This document shows positions 33,596-41,812 of a DNA stretch of 64,000 bases, piece after piece (position 1 is the stretch's first letter; every line of letters begins with the position of its first letter). The notes under the pieces were generated by a model. That model did no database searches, had not been told where the DNA came from, and saw only the letters and a list, made by a program, of their open reading frames with translations. Source of the stretch: Evansella cellulosilytica DSM 2522. GTDB taxonomy: Bacteria; Bacillota; Bacilli; Bacillales; Salisediminibacteriaceae. The stretch covers positions 310,001 to 374,000 of the forward strand of contig NC_014829.1 in NCBI RefSeq assembly GCF_000177235.2. Direction: 5' to 3'. A program made the translations under genes and the position numbers.

Positions 33596-34498
33596 TTAAT
33601 TCTTTTTTGTATTCACGCTTTGCGTCAATCTATCAATAATGATGGCAAGAATAACAATCCCTATCCCTGCTACGAAACCAGGTCCAACCTGGGCGCGCTG
33701 TAGCGCAGATAATACTTCTCTTCCTAAGCCTTTCGCACCGATCATCGATGCGATAACGACCATGGAAAGTGCGAGCATAACTGTTTGGTTTATACCAGCC
33801 ATAATCGTTGCTCTTGCCATTGGTAGCTCCACTTTAAATAGTTTTTGAGAACCTGTGCTACCAAAAGCATCAGCTGCTTCAACGAGTTCTTTTGAAACTT
33901 GGCGAATACCAAGGTTTGTAAAGCGAATTGTTGGTGGTGTTGCAAAGACTAGAGATGCAAAGACACCAGGTACCATACCGATACTAAAGAAAGCAACAGC
34001 AGGTAGTAAATATACGAATGCAGGCATAGTTTGCATAAAGTCTAATACTGGCTTAATAATTGCTTCAGCCGTATTGTTTTTAGCCATTAAAATCCCGATT
34101 GGAACACCGATAATCACCGATAAAATACTTGCGTTTAAAACTAAAGTGAATGTATACATCAACTCTTCCCATAAGCCTTGGTTATGAATAAGCCAAAGAC
34201 CTACAATAGAAAATGCTGGAAGTCCAAACTTTCTACCTGTAAGGAAATAAGCAATAACAGCAACTACTAAAATCGTAATAATAGGTGGTACACTATAAAT
34301 TAGTTCTGCGGTCCACTCCATAAAAGTACTGTAATGAACACGAATCGGTGTGAAAATAAACGAGAATGTACTCGTAATCCAATCAATTGTATTTTTTGTT
34401 CCTTCTGCAATAGGAATTGCTGGAACGAGTTCAAAATTAACAAGTCTTACAATAAAATCGAGAACTGTATTGATATAGTCACGAATTGTATCAAACAT
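33596..34498 (-). CDS. opuAB: betaine ABC permease OpuAB
   Basis: 300-aa membrane permease, with about seven helices. The ATPase-contact EAA loop reads [25 protein letters not shown] at about residues 201-225. The start region [19 protein letters not shown] and [19 protein letters not shown] are typical of OpuAB/ProW. The start codon overlaps the opuAA stop by 8 bp. OpuA is the main Na+-independent, osmotically controlled glycine-betaine importer in Bacillus. The N-terminal sensing extension of ProW is shorter here, as in OpuAB. Confidence 0.95.
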   Translation of the reverse strand: MFDTIRDYINTVLDFIVRLVNFELVPAIPIAEGTKNTIDWITSTFSFIFTPIRVHYSTFMEWTAELIYSVPPIITILVVAVIAYFLTGRKFGLPAFSIVGLWLIHNQGLWEELMYTFTLVLNASILSVIIGVPIGILMAKNNTAEAIIKPVLDFMQTMPAFVYLLPAVAFFSIGMVPGVFASLVFATPPTIRFTNLGIRQVSKELVEAADAFGSTGSQKLFKVELPMARATIMAGINQTVMLALSMVVIASMIGAKGLGREVLSALQRAQVGPGFVAGIGIVILAIIIDRLTQSVNTKKN

Positions 34499-35687
34499 TG
34501 AACTTCACCTCACCATCTCCAGCTAGTGCTGCGATTACTGCACCACGTACAATAATTCCAACAAGCTTGTTGTTATCGATGACTGCTACTGGGATAGGTG
34601 AGTCATGAATAATATTGAAAATATCGTGCATTGGTGTGTCTTTTTCTACTTTAGGAATATTGTTATGCAAAATCTCACTTAAATTAGTAATCCCATTCTT
34701 TTTGGCAGCAGAAGCATCATCTGCTGTAATATAGCCTTTTAAGTTTCGGTTGCTATCGACGACAAACATACTGGATATTCCTTCTTCTCGCATTCTCTCT
34801 AGTGCAACACGCGGACCATGTTTATCGATATTCACAGTTTCTGGACGCTTCATAATGTGTTGCGCTGTAAGTACTTTTGAACGGTCAACGTCCTCGACAA
34901 ATTTTTCAACGTAGTCATTTGCTGGATTGACTAGTATTTCTTCTGGTGTACCAATTTGTACGATAGAACCGTCTTTCATCAGTGCAATTCGATCACCGAT
35001 GCGTAACGCTTCATCTAAATCATGCGTAATAAAGATGATCGTTTTTTTCATAGAAACTTGCAGGTCTAGTAATTCATCTTGCATATCTTTACGAATCAAC
35101 GGGTCTAGTGCAGAAAAGGCTTCATCCATTAATAAAACTTCAGGATCGTTTGCTAGCGCACGAGCAAGTCCTACACGCTGCTGCATACCACCAGATAGCT
35201 GGTCAGGATATTGATCTTCATATCCTTTAAGTCCAACTAGTTCAAGAGAACTTAGAGCGGTTTTCGTACGTTGTTCTTTATCAATTCCTTGAACCTCTAA
35301 TCCGTATTCTACGTTTTGTAAAATCGTTCTATATGGAAATAATCCGAACTTTTGAAACACCATACTCATTTTTTTTCGTCTAACTTCTCTTAATTGTTCT
35401 TCACTTATGTTTGCAAGGTCCTCATTGTCCACCCATACACTTCCACTAGTAGGTTGAATGAGTCTATTTAACAAACGTACGAGTGTGGATTTACCACTTC
35501 CAGAGAGCCCCATAATAACGAATATTTCACCGTCTTGTACTTCGAAAGAAGCTTGATTAACCCCGACGGTTACACCGCATTCTTGAAGGATCTCATTTTT
35601 TGACTTACCTTCCTTTAACATGTTTGAAGCTTGTTTTTGCTTTTTTCCAAACAGCTTCGTTAATTTATCAACTTTTATTTTAGCCAC
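34491..35687 (-). CDS. opuAA: betaine ABC ATPase with CBS pair, OpuAA
   Basis: 398 aa starting at GTG (35687) with GAGGTG 6 bases upstream. Walker [10 protein letters not shown] (about residue 60), Q-loop [10 protein letters not shown], signature [15 protein letters not shown] and Walker [14 protein letters not shown] are intact. Two CBS domains occupy about residues 275-395 ([18 protein letters not shown] and [16 protein letters not shown]); in OpuA-type ATPases this pair senses ionic strength or c-di-AMP. First gene of the opuA operon, divergent from a GbsR-type regulator with a strong inverted repeat between them. Confidence 0.96.
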   Translation of the reverse strand: MAKIKVDKLTKLFGKKQKQASNMLKEGKSKNEILQECGVTVGVNQASFEVQDGEIFVIMGLSGSGKSTLVRLLNRLIQPTSGSVWVDNEDLANISEEQLREVRRKKMSMVFQKFGLFPYRTILQNVEYGLEVQGIDKEQRTKTALSSLELVGLKGYEDQYPDQLSGGMQQRVGLARALANDPEVLLMDEAFSALDPLIRKDMQDELLDLQVSMKKTIIFITHDLDEALRIGDRIALMKDGSIVQIGTPEEILVNPANDYVEKFVEDVDRSKVLTAQHIMKRPETVNIDKHGPRVALERMREEGISSMFVVDSNRNLKGYITADDASAAKKNGITNLSEILHNNIPKVEKDTPMHDIFNIIHDSPIPVAVIDNNKLVGIIVRGAVIAALAGDGEVKFNV

Positions 35688-35860
35688 TTAAAGCACCTCA
35701 ATTTTTCTTTATTAACGGCTCCTATTAGCCTCTTGCAATTATTTTGTCGAAACTAACACACACCCTTAACAAAGCATAATTAAAAAAATCATTACATTCT
35801 ATATATCTAGCTTTCTTGCAAGCTAATGATTTTTTCCGTATGAACGACCTTTTTAACTAT

Positions 35861-35918
35861 AAACTTTTTATAAAATTAGATCAAACCGTATATTTACTCT
35901 GAAATGTATAAAAAGTTT
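35861..35918. promoter_or_regulatory. 12-bp inverted repeat in opuA/gbsR-type divergent region
   Basis: AAACTTTTTATA (35861-35872) and its exact complement TATAAAAAGTTT (35907-35918) are separated by 34 bp, midway between opuAA and the GbsR-type gene. It is a candidate operator for that regulator. I do not see other structure in 35688-36067 beyond AT-rich promoter-like DNA. Confidence 0.5.
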
Positions 35919-36067
35919 GTTCAGAAAAAACTGTACATAAATTACAGGAGGGATACTGTTAAATGCTTTAAAATACTCCTTAATAGTATTGCAACTGTGA
36001 CTTTCCATTAGAATGGTAGATTTGCTACTATTTATTATAGTTAGTTTATAACTAGAGGAGGCCAACG

Positions 36068-36628
36068 ATGCGTAGCGAGGAAAAGTTACAAAAAGACATA
36101 GATGCTCTTGAAGAAGCACGCAATCGTTTTATTACTGAAATCGCAAAGAATATTCATTTATATAATATTACGCCATCTGCTGGTCGATTATACGGCACTG
36201 TTTTTTTTGCTGAAGAGCCAATGACACTAGATGAAATGAGTAAAGCGATGGGAATGAGTAAAACGAGTATGAGTACCGGAATTCGTTCTTTACTAGATGC
36301 TAATATGGTTGAACGAGTTTGGGAGAGAGGGATCAGAAAAGATCTATATAAGGCAGAGGATGATTGGTATAAATCTTTCTCCAATGTGTTTATAAATAGG
36401 TGGCGAAATGCAACTGAATTAAATTTAGATGCAATAAAAGAAACGAAGCAGCTTCATTTAAAACTTCTTAAAGATACTGATAGTGAGGATATTAGAAAAA
36501 AAGTGACATTAGATTTAGAAAAATTAGAAGAAGCCGAACAATATTATTATTGGCTAACTAATGTCATTAGTTTATTTGAAACAGGTGAGATTTATGATAT
36601 CGTCCCAAAGCATAAAAAATCAGACTGA
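36068..36628 (+). CDS. GbsR/OpcR-type MarR-like repressor
   Basis: 186 aa winged-helix regulator with C-terminal extension. It starts with ARNRFITEIAKNIHLYNITPSAGRLYGTVFF, the GbsR/OpcR family hallmark, followed by MTLDEMSKAMGMSKTSMSTGIRSL (HTH, about residues 56-79). The aromatic-rich YYYWLTNVISLFETGEIYDIVP tail may form the choline/betaine-binding box. GAGGAGG precedes ATG 36068. Divergent from opuA, which such regulators control (OpuAR, OpcR, GbsR). Relief of repression by choline or betaine is known for GbsR; the exact ligand here is inference. Confidence 0.9.
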   Translation: MRSEEKLQKDIDALEEARNRFITEIAKNIHLYNITPSAGRLYGTVFFAEEPMTLDEMSKAMGMSKTSMSTGIRSLLDANMVERVWERGIRKDLYKAEDDWYKSFSNVFINRWRNATELNLDAIKETKQLHLKLLKDTDSEDIRKKVTLDLEKLEEAEQYYYWLTNVISLFETGEIYDIVPKHKKSD

Positions 36629-36760
36629 AAATTTTTGTGCCTTAATCTAAGTTCAAGCGATGGCTACATTCGTCGTGCAACCTGAATTATTCTTATAGTG
36701 GTTTTTTTTAGAGTATGAATATTAACTTTGGTAGTGGAAAAAATTCTTAATTGCTCCAAA

Positions 36761-36805
36761 AAGGCTTAAAACTAACTTTGCAAAGCTAGTTTTAAGTCTT
36801 TTTTA
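36761..36805 (+). terminator. terminator-like hairpin
   Basis: AAGGCTTAAAACTAACT (36761-36777) pairs with 36784-36800 with two mismatches, then TTTTTT. It lies 130 bp after the GbsR-type gene. Confidence 0.7.
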
Positions 36806-36823
36806 AAAGAAAGTATAAATTTG

Positions 36824-36903
36824 GCAGTGGAATTTTATCGCCGTGCGTACTAGCGAGAAGAGCGCTCACTAGTACTTTAAGAGCTACGGCGAAATTCCAC
36901 TGC
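36824..36903. repeat. 80-bp palindromic repeat, copy 1
   Basis: GCAGTGGAATTTTATCGCCG at the left pairs with the ACGGCGAAATTCCACTGC end. The core reads TACTAGCGAGAAGAGCGCTC, with an ACTAGTACTTTAAGAG right side. Nearly identical 80-bp copies are at 41723-41802 and 45983-46062. Confidence 0.9.
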
Positions 36904-36910
36904 TTCTAAG

Positions 36911-36953
36911 AAAAAACTAAAAACGAGCTTCAGGCTCGTTTTTAGTTTTTTCT
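36911..36953. terminator. bidirectional terminator-like hairpin
   Basis: A perfect 18-base stem AAAAAACTAAAAACGAGC (36911-36928) with 36934-36951 and a five-base loop, directly after the 80-bp palindrome. Confidence 0.75.
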
Positions 36954-37077
36954 TATTTGACACAGCGGATCCGAACATTGTTTAGAGGTTTTCTTCTAAT
37001 TTAAAAACAACCTTTTGAGTTAACCTGTCCATTTTTTTGTTATAATAAATTATGTACTTCATAGTAAGGGAATGGAT

Positions 37078-37173
37078 ATGATGCGAAAGAAAAACTATTT
37101 ACTAGCAATCTATTTGTTAATTATTGGTTTTATTGGTGCGGGACTATTTTGGTTATGGGCATTGACGAAATAG
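37078..37173 (+). CDS. 31-aa single-pass membrane peptide
   Basis: ATG 37078 (followed by a second ATG) has AAGGG 7 bases upstream and TATAAT at 37041-37046. The product is MMRKKNYLLAIYLLIIGF then IGAGLFWLWALTK: a basic start and one hydrophobic helix with a double Trp end. The stop lies 98 bp before sigX. The positive-inside start, RBS and promoter support a real small gene. The function is unknown; it could be a small envelope-stress peptide or a regulator of the neighbouring sigma-X system. Confidence 0.5.
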   Translation: MMRKKNYLLAIYLLIIGFIGAGLFWLWALTK

Positions 37174-37218
37174 AAAGATATGCTACTGGTGGCAAACGCA
37201 AATAGTTTGGCACCTTTT

Positions 37219-37244
37219 TGTAACTTATTATCGGAAAAGACGAC
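37219..37244 (+). promoter_or_regulatory. ECF (sigma-X-type) autoregulatory promoter
   Basis: TGTAAC (37219-37224), 16 bp, CGAC (37241-37244). This is the ECF consensus recognised by Bacillus sigma-X/W/M, located 27 bp before sigX. Confidence 0.85.
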
Positions 37245-37270
37245 AAATAGTTTGAGAGGGAGGGAAGATT

Positions 37271-37813
37271 GTGAGGGAGGAATTTGATCGTTTATACGAA
37301 ACGTATCACAATACTCTTTTTCAGTATTTATTTTATATGGTACGTAACAGAGAGGTTGCTGAAGAATTAGTTCAAGAAGTCTATATAAAGGTCCTCCATT
37401 CATATCAATCGTTTAAAGGTAAAAGTAGCGAGAAAACTTGGCTATATTCTGTTGCAAAACATGTTGGTATTGATTGGATTAGAGGACAAAGTCGCAAAAA
37501 GAGAAAAATAGACGGTCAACAATTTGAATGGAGTGAAAGAGAATACGAGATACATGATCATGCACCACTCCCTGAAGAAATTCTCTTGCAAAAGGATGAA
37601 CTCCAGCAAATATATAAGAAGCTTCAACTATGCTCTGAGGATCAGCAGCAGGTCATTATTTTAAGGTATATACAGAGTTTGAGTATTTCCGAAACAGCAG
37701 ATGTATTAGGCTGGACAGAGAGTAAAGTGAAAACGACTCAACATAGAGCGATAAAGGCATTAAAAAAGCAGTTAATGCAAGACGATTTTGATGTAAAGGA
37801 GGCTAGCGAATGA
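37271..37813 (+). CDS. sigX: ECF RNA polymerase sigma factor SigX
   Basis: 180 aa. GTG 37271 behind GGGAGGGAAG. Region 2 holds LFQYLFYMVRNREVAEELVQEVYIKVL (residues 16-42) and SSEKTWLYSVAKHVGIDWIRGQ, and region 4 IILRYIQSLSISETADVLGWTESKVKTTQHRAIKALKK (about 130-170). The YLFYMV...VQEVYI...SSEKTWL words match B. subtilis SigX as I remember it closely. SigX controls cell-surface charge and cationic-peptide resistance there. The stop overlaps rsiX (ATGA), so it is coupled. An ECF promoter upstream implies autoregulation. Confidence 0.92.
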   Translation: MREEFDRLYETYHNTLFQYLFYMVRNREVAEELVQEVYIKVLHSYQSFKGKSSEKTWLYSVAKHVGIDWIRGQSRKKRKIDGQQFEWSEREYEIHDHAPLPEEILLQKDELQQIYKKLQLCSEDQQQVIILRYIQSLSISETADVLGWTESKVKTTQHRAIKALKKQLMQDDFDVKEASE

Positions 37814-39066
37814 ATAAGAAACGTTGGGATGAGGAAGAGTTAGAGGACCAACTACGCGAGCTTCCTCAGATAAAGGATAGTCAATCAAAAGAAGCGCTAT
37901 TTCAAGCGATTGAAAAAAAGATGAATGAAGCTCATACAGAAAAGATAAAAGAACCTCGAATAAATAAAAAGCGCACATGGATCTATCCTGTCATAGCTTC
38001 ATTTGCCGCAGTACTTCTTCTTATACTAATCGTACCGTCATTTATTCATAACGATATGCCTTTAAATGACTTGGCAGGCGATTACGATGATGCTGCAGAT
38101 TCAGGTGGTCCAGATACTTTGTTTGGTGGAGATGAAAGTGTTGAAGAAGAAATGTTTATCATGGAAGAGCCTGAAGCAAATAATATAAGCGAAAGAACGG
38201 AAAGTTCAGCGGATGAAATGCCGGAAACAGAACAAAGTATAGTGCCTATCCCCTACGTACTAGACGTGGCCATCCCGACAGGCAATGGAAATGTTTATCA
38301 GCCGATAGGATTTGTTATCGGGGAAATGGTTGCCACTGATGAACTAGGTGCAGGGGATTTACTAGCAAAGATAGAATATGCACTACATTCACCGCATGCT
38401 AATTGGGGAATTGAAAGCGTCAGCGAGCAAATTCAATCGATCTCGATGATTGAAGAGGAAAATACTGTTGCGCTAGATTTTTATGAAGATAACCGAATGG
38501 CTAGTTTATCAAGTATGGAATCGGAAAGTTTTCGTAATGTGGTGACAGAATACTTCAGTGTGTTAGGTTTTGATTATGTTCAATTTACAGTTAATGGAAA
38601 TCAAGGATTTGACTTTGGGCAAGAAGGTCGAGAAGTGGAATGGAGTCTCTTATCAGATAACCGTGGTTATTATGTTTACGCCGATGAAGGTGGAGAACGC
38701 TACTTATTGAGAGGCGCAAATGCCGAAGAGCCAATATACGAAGATGGTGAACTTATCTCTTTAAGAGCTACGCTTGAAAACATGAAAAATGTAGCTGATA
38801 ATGCTTGGTACGAACCTGGAATACCAGAAACGGTTTTCTTTGATGATGTAGAGCGAATAGATAACTATGCCATTATTACATTAACAGACGATAGTGCGTT
38901 AACGCTTGAACAATTTGACCTTTTCGAAGAAGTGCTTGCACACACAATGCACGATTTCTCTATCGATTACTTTACTATAGAGGGTGGTCCAATAGAGGAT
39001 ATTAAGGAACATAGAACGACAGAAAGGCTTTCGACGAGAACAACACCGAATATAAAATATGACTAA
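37810..39066 (+). CDS. rsiX: RsiX, membrane anti-sigma factor of SigX
   Basis: 418 aa. A short cytosolic part (LEDQLRELPQIKDSQSKEALFQAIEKK, residues 11-37) would bind SigX. One transmembrane helix (WIYPVIASFAAVLLLILIVPSF) spans about residues 57-78. The long extracytoplasmic domain starts with an acidic linker and has two beta/alpha modules with NTVALDFYEDNRMAS and FRNVVTEYFSVLGFDYVQF, like the GerMN-type fold. Length and plan fit RsiX (B. subtilis about 370 aa). Its start overlaps the sigX stop by 4 bp. A terminator hairpin follows directly. Confidence 0.88.
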   Translation: MNKKRWDEEELEDQLRELPQIKDSQSKEALFQAIEKKMNEAHTEKIKEPRINKKRTWIYPVIASFAAVLLLILIVPSFIHNDMPLNDLAGDYDDAADSGGPDTLFGGDESVEEEMFIMEEPEANNISERTESSADEMPETEQSIVPIPYVLDVAIPTGNGNVYQPIGFVIGEMVATDELGAGDLLAKIEYALHSPHANWGIESVSEQIQSISMIEEENTVALDFYEDNRMASLSSMESESFRNVVTEYFSVLGFDYVQFTVNGNQGFDFGQEGREVEWSLLSDNRGYYVYADEGGERYLLRGANAEEPIYEDGELISLRATLENMKNVADNAWYEPGIPETVFFDDVERIDNYAIITLTDDSALTLEQFDLFEEVLAHTMHDFSIDYFTIEGGPIEDIKEHRTTERLSTRTTPNIKYD

Positions 39067-39075
39067 TATGTATGT

Positions 39076-39120
39076 AGGGGAACTCAAAAGGTTAATTTTA
39101 ACCTTTTGAGTTCCCCTTTA
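39076..39120 (+). terminator. terminator after rsiX
   Basis: A perfect 18-base stem AGGGGAACTCAAAAGGTT (39076-39093) with 39100-39117, then TTTA. A member of the CTCAAAAGG hairpin family. Confidence 0.8.
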
Positions 39121-39124
39121 AGTA

Positions 39125-39325
39125 ATGCGCGTCGAGTGGTGTCATTGCCAAAACTTTAATTACTTTTGGGATGGCCTCATTACTGCGTCACCTTTTGTCG
39201 TATTGATACATAGTGAAGGTAATGCTGCCAATTATTACGTATGTTTTTACATGAATGGACAATCAACCTTAATTACGTATGTAAAATGGGATAATTCGCA
39301 CGGAGATGACCTTTATAGGAAGTAA
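39125..39325 (+). CDS. doubtful 66-aa protein
   Basis: This frame fills the gap between the rsiX and mgtE terminators. The translation looks protein-like (ANYYVCFYMNGQSTLITYV then KWDNSHGDD) and has balanced composition. The start ATG has no recognisable RBS and no homology comes to mind. It may be the remnant of a longer gene whose 5' end has been lost. Kept only as a possibility. Confidence 0.2.
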   Translation: MRVEWCHCQNFNYFWDGLITASPFVVLIHSEGNAANYYVCFYMNGQSTLITYVKWDNSHGDDLYRK

Positions 39326-39362
39326 ACGTCGAGTTTTGTTTCCCGGGAAATGGTATTTGTAG

Positions 39363-39399
39363 AAAAGGCATTCTCATATGTCGAATGAGAATGCCTTTT
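39363..39399. terminator. bidirectional terminator next to mgtE
   Basis: Perfect 15-base arms AAAAGGCATTCTCAT (39363-39377) and complement (39385-39399). Confidence 0.8.
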
Positions 39400-39408
39400 A
39401 CAATATAG

Positions 39409-40755
39409 TTATATTAAATAATGAATTAAGCTCGTTGCAATACCGAAGTAGATGAGTAACGAAAAGATATCATTCAAGGTTGTAATAAGGGGACCGGATG
39501 CAACGGCTGGATCAATGCCAATTCGATATAAAATAAGGGGGATAATGGTTCCTGACATTGTTCCAATAATCAACGTTGCCAAAAGAGATACACCAACAAC
39601 AAATCCAAATAGTAAGCTAGATTGCCAAAATGCAGCTACTCCGAGTACGAGTAAACCACATGTTAATCCAATAATAATACCTACTTTAAACTCCCGCCAA
39701 ATAAGCTTGAGAATAGTCCTCTTTTCTAGTGTGTTCGTGACAAGCCCCCGAACAACGACAGCTAATGATTGAGTGCCAGTATTTCCTGTCATGCCAGCGA
39801 TCATTGGCATAAAGAAGATGAGAGCGACAACTTGTTCTAATGTTGCTTCAAACCCGTCCAAAATGCTACCAGAGATCAAGCCGATAAATAATAAAAGAAT
39901 GAGCCATGGAAGGCGTCGAAAGGAAGCGACGCTAGCTTTCGTGTTAAAGTCAATCGATTTCCCAGAAGCAGAGAGCTTTTCAATATCTTCATTTGCCTCT
40001 TCAATAAAAACATCAATAACATCATCTACTGTTACGATTCCTTTTAGTTCATTTGAGTTATCAACAACTGGAACAGCTAGAAAGTCATAACGTTGTATAA
40101 GTTGGGCTACTTCTTCTTGGTCCATATCGATAGGCACAGAAATGACTCTGTTAAACATGATGTCACCGATTTTTTCATCGATGTTTGCTAAGAGAAGATC
40201 ACGATACGATACTACGCCAACAAGCTTTTTATTTTCATCGATAACATATAAGTAATAGATGTTTCTTGTTAATTCAGCGAAGGTTTTAAATTTATCTACA
40301 GCGTCTCTTACAGTATAATAATCCCTTATCCAAACAAATTCATTTGTCATAATACCACCAGCAGTTTCTGGTGGGTAGCTCATTAACTGCTGAACGGTCT
40401 TTGATTCATCTTTTTGCATGGCTGATAAGTATTCATCCAATTTTTCTTCCGTAAGCTCAGCAAGTAAATCGGCTAAATCATCGTTATCCATGATGTCCAT
40501 CACTTTTGATGATTTTTCAATACCTAGCTTTTGGAGAACTTCCATTTGCATGTCAGAATCTAGTTCCATCATTAAATCAGCAATTTGTTTCGAGTTCATA
40601 AAAGTTAGGAATTTAAAATGGTGCTTTTCGGGTAAAGAACGATATAACTCTGCTAAGTCGTATGGATGTAGCTCTTCAAGCAGAGTTTGCAAGGAATCGC
40701 GCTTTGCCTCTCTTATATATTTGATTACTAGAACTGTTAACTGGGTTGCATTCAT
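39409..40755 (-). CDS. mgtE: MgtE magnesium channel
   Basis: 448 aa. The cytosolic N domain (LQTLLEELHPYDLAELYRSL), the tandem CBS domains (about residues 135-255, FKTFAELTRNIYYLYVIDENKK and YDFLAVPVVDNSNELKG), the plug helix and a C-terminal five-helix pore are all present. The pore helix carries GNTGTQSLAV and the Mg-site region DPAVASGPLITTLND, diagnostic of MgtE. ATG 40755 aligns with known MgtE starts better than the upstream ATG 40785, though neither has a strong RBS. No M-box riboswitch is recognisable upstream. Imports Mg2+ at the plasma membrane, gated by cytosolic Mg2+. Confidence 0.94.
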   Translation of the reverse strand: MNATQLTVLVIKYIREAKRDSLQTLLEELHPYDLAELYRSLPEKHHFKFLTFMNSKQIADLMMELDSDMQMEVLQKLGIEKSSKVMDIMDNDDLADLLAELTEEKLDEYLSAMQKDESKTVQQLMSYPPETAGGIMTNEFVWIRDYYTVRDAVDKFKTFAELTRNIYYLYVIDENKKLVGVVSYRDLLLANIDEKIGDIMFNRVISVPIDMDQEEVAQLIQRYDFLAVPVVDNSNELKGIVTVDDVIDVFIEEANEDIEKLSASGKSIDFNTKASVASFRRLPWLILLLFIGLISGSILDGFEATLEQVVALIFFMPMIAGMTGNTGTQSLAVVVRGLVTNTLEKRTILKLIWREFKVGIIIGLTCGLLVLGVAAFWQSSLLFGFVVGVSLLATLIIGTMSGTIIPLILYRIGIDPAVASGPLITTLNDIFSLLIYFGIATSLIHYLI

Positions 40756-40949
40756 GTGCTCAACACCAACTTCCTCTGAAATCATTCTGCACTTTATTTT
40801 ATCCTAGTTTAGTGGCTCTTGTTAATGATCATTAAAAAAAATATATTTCAAATTAGTGGCAAGAACACCAATCGATGATAGAAAAAAGGGTTCAAGCGGA
40901 AATAGTAAGTAGTTCCGTTTGTGAGGAGAAAAATACAAATATAACCGTA

Positions 40950-40992
40950 ATTCCTAGTCCAAATAGATAGCTAATTGGACTAGGAATTTTTA
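40950..40992. terminator. hairpin with T-tract, orphan
   Basis: AATTCCTAGTCCAA-type arms (40950-40963 with 40973-40987), then TTTTATTG. No gene precedes it on the plus strand in 40800-40950, so it may be a remnant. Confidence 0.5.
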
Positions 40993-41310
40993 TTGATATA
41001 ACAAGATTCCCCCTTAATCTAGTCTCTGATTGGCCCCCGAAATATCGTACTAAAAAACAACAGACTAATGCTCATTATTCAATAATTATTTTGTATGCTA
41101 AAGTATCTGCTATTTACCTATCTAAAATGATGTTGTATTAGGTGGAAACTAAGTAACCAATAAAGATACATGTAAAAAACCAACTAGACTGGAGTAATCG
41201 TTCTTTTTTTTATCTCCAACTAACGCAAGACATCTATTTTCCAAAAACAGCAAGTGCAGTTTTAAATATTAATTTGATAAGGTTAGATTGCTGAAATGAG
41301 TTGCGTAAAT

Positions 41311-41494
41311 AAGTGGAGAAATTCCGCTTATATATAAAATAGCAACAAAAATCACTGGAATAGAAGGAGAAATTCCGGCTATTGATTAAAAAGTCGTGAA
41401 AATAAGCCATTTTATTTAGCTTAAAGGGAAAAACTCCGTTTATTTAACACTAATCAAACGCAATTCTGGAGCATAAGTGGAAAAACTCCGCTTA
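41311..41494. repeat. degenerate repeats GTGGAGAAATTCCGCTTA
   Basis: Four related words begin at 41311, 41363, 41423 and 41475: AAGTGGAGAAATTCCGCTTA and variants, each an imperfect palindrome around AATTCC or AACTCC. Spacing is 52, 60 and 52 bp. The gap 40756-41812 has no gene that I can support. Confidence 0.6.
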
Positions 41495-41589
41495 TTTCAA
41501 ACTCTCACTACCTCCCCTAAATAAATCATCCCCCCTGTAGTATCAAAGTGAGGGAGTTTAAGGACATTTTTTATAGTGTTAATTTTTAA

Positions 41590-41637
41590 TAAAAAACGAG
41601 ACAATTTCACATAGTGAAAAAGTCCCGTTTTTGCTGT
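41590..41637. terminator. hairpin AAAACGAGAC...GTCCCGTTTT
   Basis: An inner TTTCAC/GTGAAA stem and outer AAAAACGAGAC with GTCCCGTTTTT around 41592-41632. T-rich on the plus strand; no clear plus-strand gene ends here. Confidence 0.5.
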
Positions 41638-41722
41638 ATCATTTTTAGTTTTCTCCCTCTAAACGGAACTACATGCGGAAATAGCTTGAACCTTTTTAGT
41701 AAGACCAGAAAGTTTAAATTTT

Positions 41723-41802
41723 GCAGTGGAATTTTATCGCCGTGCGTACTAGTGAGAAAACCACTCGCTAGTACTTTAAGAGCTACGGCGAAATTCCACT
41801 GC
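41723..41802. repeat. 80-bp palindromic repeat, copy 2
   Basis: Same length and ends as copy 1. Differences are confined mainly to the central loop (GTGAGAAAACCACTCGC instead of GCGAGAAGAGCGCTCAC), and they partly preserve pairing. It lies 10 bp after the stop of the ba3 oxidase operon. Confidence 0.9.
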
Positions 41803-41812
41803 TTCTAAGAAA

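Noticed and set aside
39125-41200. M-box magnesium riboswitch near mgtE
   Set aside because: The region upstream of mgtE on the minus strand lacks the conserved M-box core words, and the plus-strand interval 39125-39325 reads as a possible small frame instead.
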